Assembly (NCBI GenBank): GCA_963775835.1
Contig: CAVZKV010000024.1
Span: forward strand, 1 to 64,000
Direction: 5' to 3'
Length of the DNA stretch: 64,000 bases
Origin: AWTP1-13 sp963775835
GTDB taxonomy: Bacteria > Pseudomonadota > Alphaproteobacteria > Rhizobiales > Hyphomicrobiaceae
The notes under the pieces were generated by a model. It did no database searches and was not told the origin of the DNA. It worked only from the letters and a program-made list of their open reading frames with translations. The position numbers were made by a program, and so were the translations under genes. Shown piece by piece: positions 49,794 through 58,619 of the stretch (position 1 is the first letter of the stretch; every line of letters starts with the position of its first letter).

Positions 49794-50375
49794 TTACAAA
49801 AGCGGCTCCTCGTACTGGAGGCGCCCGTCGATGAGGATACCTTTGATCGCCGCATTGCCGCTGCCATCGACGGCGATCAGGGCGGCGAGTTTTTTGTCGC
49901 GCGCCAGCGCCTCGAGCCGCGGCCCCTCTCCCTGGGGCACAAAATACTGTTCGATGCCGTAGCGCACGCTATTGACGGCGTTGGGATCGCTGGCCTCGAG
50001 CCCAAGCCGGTTAAAGCGGCTGCGCCCCTTGAGCACGATCCGGTCGGGGCCCATCTCTTGCGGCTTGTCACGGCTGAGCTTGATGGGCGCCCAGGTGCCG
50101 TCCTGCGCCTTCTCCAGGGTGACGTAAAAGGGCGTGTTGGGCGACGGTGGCGGGCCTTCGAGCAGGCGCGCGGGGACCCGCCCCACGGCGTAGCCAAGTT
50201 CCACATACTCGCCGCGAAACAGGTCTCTGGGGTCGACGGGGATGATGGGCAAGGTGATTTCGCGCCCGGTCGTCAGGAGCCGCATGCGGTCGAACACCAT
50301 GACGGCAAGGACACCCGTCTGCATCAGGGCGAGGAGCGCCAGTGCGCGCGCCATGCGGTTTGCCGGGAGGGTCAC
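49794..50375 (-). CDS. GDYXXLXY-domain membrane-anchored protein
   Basis: 193 residues from GTG 50375, which overlaps the stop of the DUF2157 gene (GTGA). An N-terminal anchor helix is followed by DPRDLFRGEYVELGY, a variant of the GDYxxLxY signature, and PFYVTLE...GTWAPIKLS. Genes of this family typically follow a DUF2157 gene, as here. Function unknown; the pair probably forms one membrane complex. Confidence 0.85.
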   Translation of the reverse strand: MTLPANRMARALALLALMQTGVLAVMVFDRMRLLTTGREITLPIIPVDPRDLFRGEYVELGYAVGRVPARLLEGPPPSPNTPFYVTLEKAQDGTWAPIKLSRDKPQEMGPDRIVLKGRSRFNRLGLEASDPNAVNSVRYGIEQYFVPQGEGPRLEALARDKKLAALIAVDGSGNAAIKGILIDGRLQYEEPLL

Positions 50376-51493
50376 GTGGCGGCCTCCGTCGCGGTTTTCG
50401 ACCGGTGCAGTCGGTAGGCGATCCAAGCGAGCGCGCTCACGATCAAGGCGGCGACCAGGAAGAACAGGGAGGTGTTGAGCAAAGACCCAAAGGTGCGCAC
50501 GTAGAGCGTGAAAATTTCGAGCGCGAAGGCCGTGTAGGCGAGCCACAGAGCGGGGCGGTTGTCGCCATTGAGGGCCCACACCATGGCGCCGAGCAACAGC
50601 ACGAGGGAAACGATGGCGAGCAAAAGCAGCCTGAGGACGGGTGCGTTGTCGGTGCTGCCGAGCAACCAGCGACCGTCATCCAGGAACTGGAGAATGAAAA
50701 GCCCCGCATAGGTCACGGCAAGGCCATAGGTGAAGAGCACGGCCGATAAAGGCAAATGCCGGTCGATGGCGCGTCCCCAAAGGGCTGCCGCCGCCGCCAC
50801 CGCGCCACCGATCGCGACGACGAGCCAATGTGCGTGGTGCCCCCAGACCAGAAAACCCAGCGGCACAATCCATAGCGCCAGGCTTAGGGCCGCGAGGTGG
50901 CCTCCCGGGCGCCAGCGCAACCATGCCGCCGTAAGCGCGGCCCCGGCCCAGGGCACAAGAAAAGTATAGAGCGTACTTTCACTGGCGATGCGTTCCCATG
51001 AGCACCAGACGGTCAGGAGAACGAAGCTGGCAGCCAGGGCCGCAGGCGAGTTTGCCAGCACCGCCCCTAGCAAGGCACCGAGCGCCCACAGCAAGACCGC
51101 GTCGGCCGGATTGCCCTCCATGTGGTACATCTGAGCGATCAGCATGATGCTGGCGCCGTATACGGCAATGCCCCCCAATACCGCGGCGTGCGCGAAGGCT
51201 GAGAGCTGGCGCTGGAACAGGAGGGCGGCACCGCCGTAACAGGCCCACAGGGCGCCGATCAGCAAAGCGAGGCGCGCGAGCTTGGACATCCCCGTCCAGT
51301 GCGCGGCCACAAAACTCATGACGGCGAAGCCAAATAGGACCGCGCCCAGCACCGCCAAGACGGGCGCGGCGGCGAAGGCGGACTTGTTCTGATCGAGATC
51401 CCTGCGGATGGCGCCGACGCCGTCGGGGGTGACCCAACCGGCGGCCTGCCAGCGCTTGAGATCGCGCTCGAGCTTGGAGCGATACCATGACAT
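50372..51493 (-). CDS. DUF2157 membrane protein
   Basis: 373 residues from ATG 51493. A cytoplasmic N-terminal helical domain (SKLERDLKRWQAAGWVTPDGVGAI) precedes about ten membrane helices, with FVAAHWTGMSKLARLALLIGALWACYGGA typical of DUF2157. Translationally coupled to the GDYXXLXY gene downstream. Function unknown. Confidence 0.88.
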   Translation of the reverse strand: MSWYRSKLERDLKRWQAAGWVTPDGVGAIRRDLDQNKSAFAAAPVLAVLGAVLFGFAVMSFVAAHWTGMSKLARLALLIGALWACYGGAALLFQRQLSAFAHAAVLGGIAVYGASIMLIAQMYHMEGNPADAVLLWALGALLGAVLANSPAALAASFVLLTVWCSWERIASESTLYTFLVPWAGAALTAAWLRWRPGGHLAALSLALWIVPLGFLVWGHHAHWLVVAIGGAVAAAAALWGRAIDRHLPLSAVLFTYGLAVTYAGLFILQFLDDGRWLLGSTDNAPVLRLLLLAIVSLVLLLGAMVWALNGDNRPALWLAYTAFALEIFTLYVRTFGSLLNTSLFFLVAALIVSALAWIAYRLHRSKTATEAAT

Positions 51494-51577
51494 CGACGTC
51501 TTTGCCCGCCTCCCATCCCCGGGGGTCATCGGTAGGATGAGCGTGCGCGCGGGCCTGTCAAGCCGCGGGGCGCCAGC

Positions 51578-52249
51578 CTAGTGCGTCGACTTCGGCAGCT
51601 GATCGAGGCTTGAAATGTACCACCTTTCCGCCTCGACGATCGCCGGGTTCTCGCCGTTGGCGTAGATCCAGCTGTCGACCGCCCACTTCTGGCTGGTGGC
51701 GTTTTCTTTGAGAACGGCGGTCCAGTGCGGCCAGCCGGCGACCCCGCGCAGCAAATTCTCCTTGGAAAACGGCGTACCCACGGTGTGGTGTTTGAGCAGG
51801 CCGTTGCGCTCCAGGATCAACAGATAGCTCGTGGTATTGGTCGCCTCGTCGACGCAGTCTTGCTGGGTCGGGTCGCCGCTGGCGGAAAAATCCATGCCCG
51901 GTCGGTCGGCACTGGTGCCAATCACGTCCCCGGTGCGCCTTTCCATCCAGCCGATGGCGTAGGCCACGGCCCGACGTTCCTCGTAGGGTGTGTCGGCCTT
52001 GCGGGTCTTGGTCATCAGGGTTTTGATTTGCGCGATGTCGGCATCGGTAAAGCGGAACGCCGTCTGCATTCGGCAGCCGTAGGCGTGGCAGACATAGACG
52101 GTGTTGTTGCGGGGGGCTTCCGTGTGGAAGTCGATATAGTGCTGGCTGACGGGCCCGAGCCGTTCGTGCGTACAACCGAGAAGCGACGCCGAGATGCCGG
52201 CAGCCGCCGCCAAGCAGACGATCCCCTTCAGCCGTGCCAGCTGCCCCAT
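51578..52249 (-). CDS. Lipoprotein of unknown function
   Basis: 223 residues; signal peptide with lipobox LLGC at about 23-26, so anchored at an envelope membrane. The mature part holds VYVCHAYGCRMQTAFRFTDADIAQIKTLM, YEERRAVAYAIGWMERRTG, MDFSASGDPTQQDCVDEATNTTSYLLIL and WTAVLKENATSQKWAVDSWIYANGENP. I recall this layout as a conserved alphaproteobacterial hypothetical protein. Cys pairs suggest disulphides. Confidence 0.8.
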   Translation of the reverse strand: MGQLARLKGIVCLAAAAGISASLLGCTHERLGPVSQHYIDFHTEAPRNNTVYVCHAYGCRMQTAFRFTDADIAQIKTLMTKTRKADTPYEERRAVAYAIGWMERRTGDVIGTSADRPGMDFSASGDPTQQDCVDEATNTTSYLLILERNGLLKHHTVGTPFSKENLLRGVAGWPHWTAVLKENATSQKWAVDSWIYANGENPAIVEAERWYISSLDQLPKSTH

Positions 52250-52554
52250 TGCCCGTCAGCGCCGCTATCGCATTGGACCGCTGAGGGCGGCCTCGTGCGA
52301 ACGGCTAGCACTGTTGCGATTCGTGGCAAAGACGGCCGATGCCGCCGCATAGGAGATGGAACCACTGAGCGATCGGCCTGCCACGGTGGGTGCAAGAAGG
52401 AGGCGGAGTCGGGGTGCCAAACGCAGGCGCCAAGACGCCTGGAGGAGCAACAGCGCCACCGGGCGACCCCGTGCCGGGCTGCGAGGGAGGGGGCCAAACG
52501 GGACGGCACGCGTCGTGTGGACCTTGCAGCGGGCGCAAAACTCCACTACATATG

Positions 52555-52576
52555 GAACAGAAAGAGAACAGAAAGA
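52555..52576. promoter_or_regulatory. Candidate LexA (SOS) box within a perfect 11-bp tandem duplication
   Basis: GAACAGAAAGA occurs twice back to back (52555-52565, 52566-52576), giving GAAC-N7-GAAC, the alphaproteobacterial LexA consensus (complement of GTTC-N7-GTTC). It lies 474 bases upstream of ssb and 306 bases upstream of the divergent lipoprotein start. ssb is often under SOS control, but the distance is long. Confidence 0.5.
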
Positions 52577-52952
52577 TGCTAAGGACGGCGAGAACCGAAG
52601 GGGTTGGGCCACGGTTCGTTAAAGAGGTGGGCTTGGGACCAAGCCTGAACCCTGTCGTCCCCGGCCCATGTGGTCCCAACCGATGGTGTGGCTAGCCGAT
52701 GCCACGCGGAAAACCAATGGCTTCGTGCGACCAGAGGTGTTCGGCAGGCCAAGGTCAAGGTCCCTTCGGAGGAAGGATGCTGAGGATAGCGTGGTGCCTT
52801 GACGAATAGCGTGGACAAGCAACTTGGGTAACGCCCGGGGATCGCCGATAGCGGCTATCGTCCGGTCACAAATCGCGCCGCAAGCGGGCTCGCCGAGCGG
52901 CACACAGAGGACAGCACGTAAAAATGCGCCGCATCGCGTGCACCAGACATTT

Positions 52953-53017
52953 AGAGCGGCAAACACGACAAGAGCGTCAAACATTTAGAGCGGCAGACAC
53001 GAGAGCGGCAGACATCG
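52953..53017. repeat. Four imperfect tandem repeats of AGAGCGGCARACA
   Basis: Units begin at 52953, 52971, 52987 and 53002 (AGAGCGGCAAACACGACA, AGAGCGTCAAACATTT, AGAGCGGCAGACACG, AGAGCGGCAGACATCG). The array ends 26 bases before the ssb start and is part of its leader or promoter. Its period of 15-18 bases is not a known operator to me. Confidence 0.6.
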
Positions 53018-53042
53018 TGAAAGGTCGCAGAAGGAGCGTCTC

Positions 53043-53543
53043 ATGGCCGGGTCCGTCAACAAAGTCATTCTGATCGGCAATCTCGGCAAGGATCCCGAGA
53101 TCCGTCGTACGCAGGACGGCCGACCGATCGCCAACCTGCGCGTTGCCACCACCGAGACCTGGCGCGACAAGGCGACCGGTGAACGTCGCGAGAAGACCGA
53201 GTGGCACTCCGTGGTGATCTTCAACGAGGGGCTCTGCCGAGTGGCCGAGCAGTACCTCAAGAAGGGCGCCAAAGTTTACATCGAAGGCCAGCTGCAGACC
53301 CGCAAGTGGCAGGGTCAGGATGGCCAAGACCGTTATTCCACCGAGGTCGTGCTGCAGGGCTTCAACAGCACGCTGACTATGCTCGACAGCCGCGGAGGTG
53401 GTGCCAGCCCCAGCATGCAGGACGATGACCACGCAGACTATGGCGGCGCCCCGAACAACGGCAACGGGGGAGGCGCACGACGGGGTGGCGGCGGCGGCAA
53501 GGCCAATTTCGACAAGCCGATCGACGACGAAATCCCCTTCTGA
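53043..53543 (+). CDS. ssb: Single-stranded DNA-binding protein
   Basis: 166 residues. OB-fold with MAGSVNKVILIGNLGKDPEIR, ATTETWRDKATGERREKTEWHSVVIFNE, and EGQLQTRKWQGQDGQDRYSTEVVLQGF; Gly/Asn-rich linker; acidic tip DDEIPF that recruits repair and replication proteins. GAAGGAG precedes the ATG. Upstream of gyrA as is usual in this class. Confidence 0.97.
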   Translation: MAGSVNKVILIGNLGKDPEIRRTQDGRPIANLRVATTETWRDKATGERREKTEWHSVVIFNEGLCRVAEQYLKKGAKVYIEGQLQTRKWQGQDGQDRYSTEVVLQGFNSTLTMLDSRGGGASPSMQDDDHADYGGAPNNGNGGGARRGGGGGKANFDKPIDDEIPF

Positions 53544-53617
53544 GCTGACGCCTCTCGAGGGAGAGCGGCGCAGCGGCGGCAAATCGCGTTCGCGCCGCCA
53601 TGGTGGAGGGTTGACCC

Positions 53618-54016
53618 ATTTCGCTTAGCCCCCTGCTCGAGGCGCCGCTCGCCATTCAGATCCACGCCTTTGCCGCGCTTGGCGCCTTTCTCCTTGGCGT
53701 GGCTCAACTGGCGCGCGTCAAAGGCACGCGCACGCATCGGGCGCTCGGCTACACCTGGGTCGGATTGATGGTGTTTGTGGCCCTAAGCTCGTTCCTTATT
53801 CACGAGCTGCGGCAATGGGGAAACTTCAGCCCGATCCACCTGCTGTCGGTCTTGACCTTGGCCATGCTGCCGCTCGGGATCTACTTTGCTCGCCAGCACA
53901 ATGTGGTGGGGCACCGCAAGACCATGCTTGGCTTGTTCTTTGGCGCGCTGGTGATTGCCGGCGCCTTTACCCTTCTGCCCAGTCGCATCCTCGGACGAAT
54001 TATGTTCGGGGGCTGA
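53618..54016 (+). CDS. DUF2306 membrane protein, probable ATT start
   Basis: 132 residues. Four hydrophobic helices with IQIHAFAALGAFLLGVAQL, KGTRTHRALGYTWVGLM, FSPIHLLSVLTLAMLPLGIYFARQHNVVGHRKTMLGLF, the DUF2306 pattern. No ATG, GTG or TTG occurs between the upstream stop and residue 28, which is already inside the first helix. The family usually begins a few residues before SPLLEAPLAIQ. ATT at 53618 lies seven bases after GGAGGG and fits as the initiator. Function unknown. Confidence 0.75.
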   Translation: MSLSPLLEAPLAIQIHAFAALGAFLLGVAQLARVKGTRTHRALGYTWVGLMVFVALSSFLIHELRQWGNFSPIHLLSVLTLAMLPLGIYFARQHNVVGHRKTMLGLFFGALVIAGAFTLLPSRILGRIMFGG

Positions 54017-54019
54017 TCT

Positions 54020-54443
54020 TCCCCGGGAGCCGCGCAAAATCACCGACCACGTCAACAACCCCCGCGTGGCGCGCTACGTGCTGTCGGAGATGCGCGCGCT
54101 TGTCCAGCAGGACGGCTTCCGGCTGGTGTTGGCGATGGACGGGGTGCGCGATGCCATCTACGCCGGCAAGGGGCTCGAAAGCTACGAGGTGGGCAAGCTC
54201 AATCGCCTAGTCGGCGAGGTCGCGAGCGAGCTCGACATCCCCCTCCTCGATTTGCGCGCGACCTTCGCCGACCACTACGCCCGCAATCGGCAACGCTTCG
54301 AGTTTGCCTACGACTGGCACTGGAACGCCCTGGCGAACCGTCGCGTCGGTGAGGCCATCGCGCGCCTCCTTGTGCGCGACCCTGGCCTGTCGGCGGGGTC
54401 GGTGCAGAGGGGTGCCGCTGCGGCCCGGCCCCCGCAAGGGTAA
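54020..54443 (+). pseudogene. C-terminal fragment of an SGNH/GDSL-type hydrolase
   Basis: Only the last 140 residues remain: HVNNPRVARYVLSEMRALVQQDGFRLVLAMDGVRDAIYAG, LVGEVASELDIPLLDLRATFADHYARN, and FEFAYDWHWNALANRRVGEAIARLL. The DWHWN segment matches the C-terminal Asp-x-x-His block of SGNH hydrolases (AlgX/acetyltransferase partners). The N-terminal GDS block is absent; the DUF2306 gene ends where it should begin. A 5'-truncated relic. Confidence 0.6.
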
Positions 54444-54467
54444 AGCGGTGCCGCGTGAGCTCACAGT

Positions 54468-54869
54468 TCAGCTCAGGACGCCCTGGCTTTCCAACCACAG
54501 CACGAGGGCGGTGGCGGCCGCGTAGAGATAAATCGCCATGATGGTGCGCCGACGTCCCTGCGCCTGAGCCGTATCGGCGGGTGGCAGCACGCGTGAGGCG
54601 TAGAGCAGATATCCCGTGGCCAGGAGTGTGCCGAGGATAAAGATCGGGGCGGCCCAGCGGCTGAGCGCGCACAGCGCCAGGCCGCCGCCGAGCAACAGCG
54701 CGCCGACGAGGAGGACCAGCCAGCGCGTTTCCGTGAGCGGCGTGCGGTCTCCCGTCAGGGCTTCGATGGCTTGCGCCGTAAAGCGGCGCGAGTGCGCGCC
54801 CTCGCAGGCGATGGCGCCGGCAAGGAGCGACAGCGCTCCAATGAGGTAGGCGATCCAGACAAGGCCCAA
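54468..54869 (-). CDS. Small integral membrane protein, unknown
   Basis: 133 codons from TTG 54869; the frame stays open about 50 codons further upstream without a standard start, so the true N-terminus is uncertain. Four hydrophobic helices (GLVWIAYLIGALSLLAGAIA, WLVLLVGALLLGGGLALCAL, PIFILGTLLATGYLLYA, MAIYLYAAATALVLWL). No family recognised. Confidence 0.55.
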   Translation of the reverse strand: MGLVWIAYLIGALSLLAGAIACEGAHSRRFTAQAIEALTGDRTPLTETRWLVLLVGALLLGGGLALCALSRWAAPIFILGTLLATGYLLYASRVLPPADTAQAQGRRRTIMAIYLYAAATALVLWLESQGVLS

Positions 54870-55197
54870 GGCGGCGCTCCAGATGAGGCGGGGAAGCGAT
54901 TGATAGGGCCTTGTCGGCGGGGTGGCGAGCGGCGCCCAATTGAGCTTTCGCGACAGGGAGTATCCGGCGACGGCAAGGCCCGGCGAAGCGCCGTTCGGGA
55001 GGTCACCTAGTGCCTTGTTTTCGCACCATTAAATCGCCACATTATGGCAGCGGTGCGGCCTGTTGCTCCGACCCACGCGCTGCGCTATCAAGGCCCATTA
55101 GGAGTGCCGCGCCGCGCCGCCAGTGGCGGTGGTGTCGGCAGCCTGATCCTTCTCGTTCTCGCGCCCTTTTTTCAGCACCAGTAAGAGGCAGTTCCCC
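54870..55197. other. Region upstream of gyrA
   Basis: About 330 bases. The left half continues the open frame of the membrane protein. The right half should hold the gyrA promoter; TTGTTT (55015-55020) and CATTAT (55040-55045) are weak candidates with 19-base spacing. GAGGCAG lies just before the GTG start. Confidence 0.4.
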
Positions 55198-57966
55198 GTG
55201 GCGGACCACGACAAAGCCGCGCCCGGCGACAGAGGCCCGCCCGACATCCGGCCGGTCTCGATCACGGACGAAATGAAGCGCTCCTACCTCGATTACGCCA
55301 TGAGCGTGATCGTCAGCCGGGCTTTGCCCGACGTGCGCGATGGGCTCAAGCCGGTGCATCGGCGCATCCTATTCGGCATGCACGAGCTTGGGCTCGAGTG
55401 GAACAAGAAGTTTGTAAAGTGCGCCCGCGTCGTGGGCGAGGTCATGGGTAAGTATCACCCGCACGGCAACGCCCCGATTTACGATGCCCTCGTGCGCATG
55501 GCGCAGGATTTCTCCATGCGCCTCACTCTGGTGGATGGGCAGGGCAATTTCGGCTCGGTCGACGGCGACCCTCCCGCGGCCGAGCGTTACACGGAATGCC
55601 GGCTGACCAAGGTTGCCGGCAGTCTGCTCGACGACCTCGACAAGGACACGGTCGATTTCCGCGAGAACTATGACGGCTCGCTCAAGGAGCCATCGGTGCT
55701 GCCGGCCAAGTTCCCGAACCTGCTGATCAACGGTTCGGGTGGCATTGCCGTCGGCATGGCGACCAACATTCCCCCGCACAATCTCGGCGAGGTCGTCGAT
55801 GCCTGCATCGCGCACCTCGACAATCCCGAGATCACGCTCGAGGAGCTGTGCCAGCTCATCCCGGGTCCGGATTTTCCCACCGGCGGGCTCATCCTCGGTC
55901 GGGTCGGCATCATGGGGGCCTACCATAAGGGCCGCGGCTCGATCCTCATGCGCGCCAAAGTGCAGGTGGAGGAGATTCGCAAGGACCGCGAGGCGCTGAT
56001 CGTCACGGCCATTCCTTACCAGGTGAACAAGCGCGTCCTGATCGAAAAGATCGCCGAGCAGGTGCGCGAGAAGCGCATCGAAGGCATTTCCGACATTTGG
56101 GACGAGTCGAGCCGCGAGGGCATGCGCATCGTCATCGAGCTCAAGCGAGATGCCGTGGCCGACGTGGTTCTGAACCAGCTGTGGCGTTTCTCCGATCTGC
56201 AGACCACCTTTGGTGCCAACATGCTGGCGATCAACGGCGGTCGACCGGAGCAGCTCAATCTCAAGGACATGATCGCGGCCTTCACGAGCTTTCGTGAGGA
56301 GGTGGTCTCCCGCCGCACCAAGTATCTGCTCGGCAAGTCGCGCGACCGCGCCCACGTCTTGGTGGGCCTGGCCGTTGCCGTTGCCAACATCGATGAGATG
56401 ATCCGGCTGATCCGCTCGGCCCCTAGTCCCGCCGTAGCGCGCGAGCAGATGATGACCCGCGATTGGCCGGCGCGGGACATCGGGCCGCTGGTCGATTTGA
56501 TCGCCGACCCACGCCACAAGCTCACGGCCGCGGCAACCATCAGGCTCAGCGACGAGCAGGCGCGCGCCATTCTCGACCTGCGCCTGCAGCGCCTGACCGC
56601 GCTCGGCCGCGATGAAATCGGCGATGAGCTGAAGAAGCTCGGCGAAGAAATTAAGGAGTACCTGGCGATCCTCGCCTCGCGCGCCCGGATCGTCGACCTG
56701 ATCAAGCAGGAGTTGGGAGCCATCAAGGCTGAGTTTGCCACCCCGCGCCTCACCGAAATCGTCGAAATGGAAGGCGAGGTCGAGGACGAGGACCTGATTC
56801 AGCGCGAGGATGTCGTGGTGACGGTCAGCCACCGCGGCTACATCAAGCGCGTGCCGCTCTCCACCTATCGCGCCCAGCGTCGCGGCGGCAAGGGCAGGGC
56901 CGGCATGTCTACGCGCGAGGAGGATGTGGTCACGCAGATCTTCATCGCCTCGACGCACACGCCGGTGTTGTTCTTTTCCTCGCGCGGTATGGTCTACCGC
57001 ATGAAGGTGTGGCGGCTGCCGGCGGCAACGCCGCAATCGCTGGGCAAGGCGCTCGTCAATCTGCTGCCGCTCACCGGGGGCGAGAGCATCACCTCAATTT
57101 TGCCGTTGCCGGAAGAGGAGAAGACCTGGGGCAGCCTGGAGCTGATGTTTGCAACCCGCAGCGGCAGCGTGCGTCGCAACAGTCTCGCCGATTTCGAGAA
57201 CATTAATCGCAACGGCAAGATCGCCATGAAGCTCGAGGAGGGCGATCGCATCGTGCGCGTGGCGATCTGCACCCCTTCAGACAACGTGCTGCTGACGACG
57301 GCGGGCGGGCGCTGCATCCGCTTTCCTGTCGAGGAGGTGCGCCTGTTCAAGGGCCGCAACTCAACCGGTGTGCGGGGCATCCGCCTCGAGGCGGGTGACG
57401 AGGTGATCTCGATGGCGATCCTGCGTCACGTCGAAGCGACTCCGGGCGAGCGCGCCGCCTACATCAAGCAAGCGCTTGCCGTGCGCCGTGCGCAAGGCCC
57501 CGAGGTCGATGCGGCGATCGAACCCGCCGCCGACGTGGAGGTCGAAGAAACCGAGGAAGCCGTGGATTTGAGCCCGGAGCGGTATGCCGAGCTTGGTGCG
57601 CGCGAGCAGTTCGTGCTGACCGTCTCGGAACGGGGCTTCGGCAAGCGCTCATCGTCCTATGAGTACCGCATCTCCGGCCGTGGCGGCAAAGGCATCACGG
57701 CCATGATCGTCAACGAGCGCAACGGGCGCCTGGTGGCCTCCTTCCCGGTGGAGGAAAGCGACCAAATCATGCTGGTCACCGATGGCGGCAAGCTGATCCG
57801 GTGCCCGGTCGATGATGTGCGCATAGCCGGGCGCAACGTCCAGGGGGTGCGCATCTTCCGCACCGACGAGGACGAAAAAGTGGTGTCCGTGGAGCGCATC
57901 CCCGAAGACGGCAACGGCGAAGCCAACGGCGGCAACGGCACCGCCGAGACCGAGCCCAACGTCTAA
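55198..57966 (+). CDS. gyrA: DNA gyrase subunit A
   Basis: 922 residues from GTG 55198. N-terminal winged helix and tower (ITDEMKRSYLDYAMSVIVSRALPDVRDGLKPVHRRILFGM), catalytic Tyr131 in AERYTECRL, coiled coil, and a C-terminal six-bladed DNA-wrapping pinwheel with the GyrA box QRRGGKG at about 563-569. A Glu-rich insert (EVEETEEAVDLSPERYAELG, about 780-800) interrupts the pinwheel as in other alphaproteobacteria. The quinolone region reads HPHGNAPIYDALVRM, with Ala92 at E. coli Ser83 and Asn91/Pro93 at Asp82/Ala84. Confidence 0.98.
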   Translation: MADHDKAAPGDRGPPDIRPVSITDEMKRSYLDYAMSVIVSRALPDVRDGLKPVHRRILFGMHELGLEWNKKFVKCARVVGEVMGKYHPHGNAPIYDALVRMAQDFSMRLTLVDGQGNFGSVDGDPPAAERYTECRLTKVAGSLLDDLDKDTVDFRENYDGSLKEPSVLPAKFPNLLINGSGGIAVGMATNIPPHNLGEVVDACIAHLDNPEITLEELCQLIPGPDFPTGGLILGRVGIMGAYHKGRGSILMRAKVQVEEIRKDREALIVTAIPYQVNKRVLIEKIAEQVREKRIEGISDIWDESSREGMRIVIELKRDAVADVVLNQLWRFSDLQTTFGANMLAINGGRPEQLNLKDMIAAFTSFREEVVSRRTKYLLGKSRDRAHVLVGLAVAVANIDEMIRLIRSAPSPAVAREQMMTRDWPARDIGPLVDLIADPRHKLTAAATIRLSDEQARAILDLRLQRLTALGRDEIGDELKKLGEEIKEYLAILASRARIVDLIKQELGAIKAEFATPRLTEIVEMEGEVEDEDLIQREDVVVTVSHRGYIKRVPLSTYRAQRRGGKGRAGMSTREEDVVTQIFIASTHTPVLFFSSRGMVYRMKVWRLPAATPQSLGKALVNLLPLTGGESITSILPLPEEEKTWGSLELMFATRSGSVRRNSLADFENINRNGKIAMKLEEGDRIVRVAICTPSDNVLLTTAGGRCIRFPVEEVRLFKGRNSTGVRGIRLEAGDEVISMAILRHVEATPGERAAYIKQALAVRRAQGPEVDAAIEPAADVEVEETEEAVDLSPERYAELGAREQFVLTVSERGFGKRSSSYEYRISGRGGKGITAMIVNERNGRLVASFPVEESDQIMLVTDGGKLIRCPVDDVRIAGRNVQGVRIFRTDEDEKVVSVERIPEDGNGEANGGNGTAETEPNV

Positions 57967-58100
57967 GCCGGGGCCTGCCAAGGCTTGAGCCTCGGGGCGG
58001 CCCCAAAGCGTGGCCCCGCATTGGTGTCATGCTGGCAGCGCGCCGCGCGCGCCGGGACGGCCCCCGCGCGCCCGGCGCCAGCGCGGCTCACTGAGTGTTC

Positions 58101-58619
58101 TTACTTAGCGTTTTTCATGGCCGGGAACGAGAACACGAAATCCTGCTTGTCGAGTGGCTTGTGGCAGGTGAAGCAGTTTTTCAGGTTGGCCTTGTCGTTC
58201 ACGGTTTTGTCCGCCTTGAAGGCCTGGTACTCCCACTCACCGTTGCGTATCTCCTCGGGATACTCGCTGCCCCAGCCGGCTCGCTTCTCCATGACCGTGT
58301 AGCCGACGAGTTCGCCCTTGATGAAGCGGCCGTTAGCGTCCTTTTCCGGATTGCCGTCGGCGTCGAGTTTGGCCTTGTGCTGCACCAGCGTGAGGACGCT
58401 GCCGCTCGGGATCGGCTGCCCCGCCTTGACCGCTGCGATGGCTTCCGGCGTCGCATAGAGCTCCCGGTACTGCTTGTTGTCCGGGCGATCGACGGTGGTG
58501 TAGAGCACGCCCTTGGCGTAGTTCTCGGGAAAGGCGATCTTTTCGCCTCCGGCGCGCACGCCGACGGTCAGCGCCACGGCGGCCAAGCTGAGCGTGGCAA
58601 CGATTGGCAATGTTTTCAT
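58101..58619 (-). CDS. Cytochrome P460 family protein with CxxCH heme site
   Basis: 172 residues with signal peptide (about 1-23). The P460 fold pattern (IAFPENYAKGVLYTTVDRPDNKQYRELYATPEAIAAVKAGQPIPSGSVLTLVQ, GYTVMEKRAGWGSEYPEEIRNGEWEYQAF) ends in NCFTCHKPLDKQDFVF with a single c-type heme motif (Cys149, Cys152, His153). It is periplasmic. Known P460s oxidise hydroxylamine through a Lys-heme cross-link; relatives without it (cytochromes c'-beta) bind NO or act as peroxidases. Which group this belongs to needs the Lys position checked. Divergent from lysE. Confidence 0.85.
   Translation of the reverse strand: MKTLPIVATLSLAAVALTVGVRAGGEKIAFPENYAKGVLYTTVDRPDNKQYRELYATPEAIAAVKAGQPIPSGSVLTLVQHKAKLDADGNPEKDANGRFIKGELVGYTVMEKRAGWGSEYPEEIRNGEWEYQAFKADKTVNDKANLKNCFTCHKPLDKQDFVFSFPAMKNAK

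Larger units (their letters stand above)
52250..53042. other. Long intergenic region upstream of ssb
   Basis: About 790 bases without a credible gene. In many proteobacteria uvrA occupies the divergent position next to ssb; it is absent here and the divergent gene is a lipoprotein. The region contains a LexA-type element (52555-52569) and a short tandem repeat array (52953-53017). Frames on both strands are low-complexity and lack ribosome sites. Confidence 0.6.

Noticed and set aside
55369..57036. Minus-strand frame of 555 codons opposite gyrA
   Set aside because: Shadow frame caused by codon bias of gyrA.
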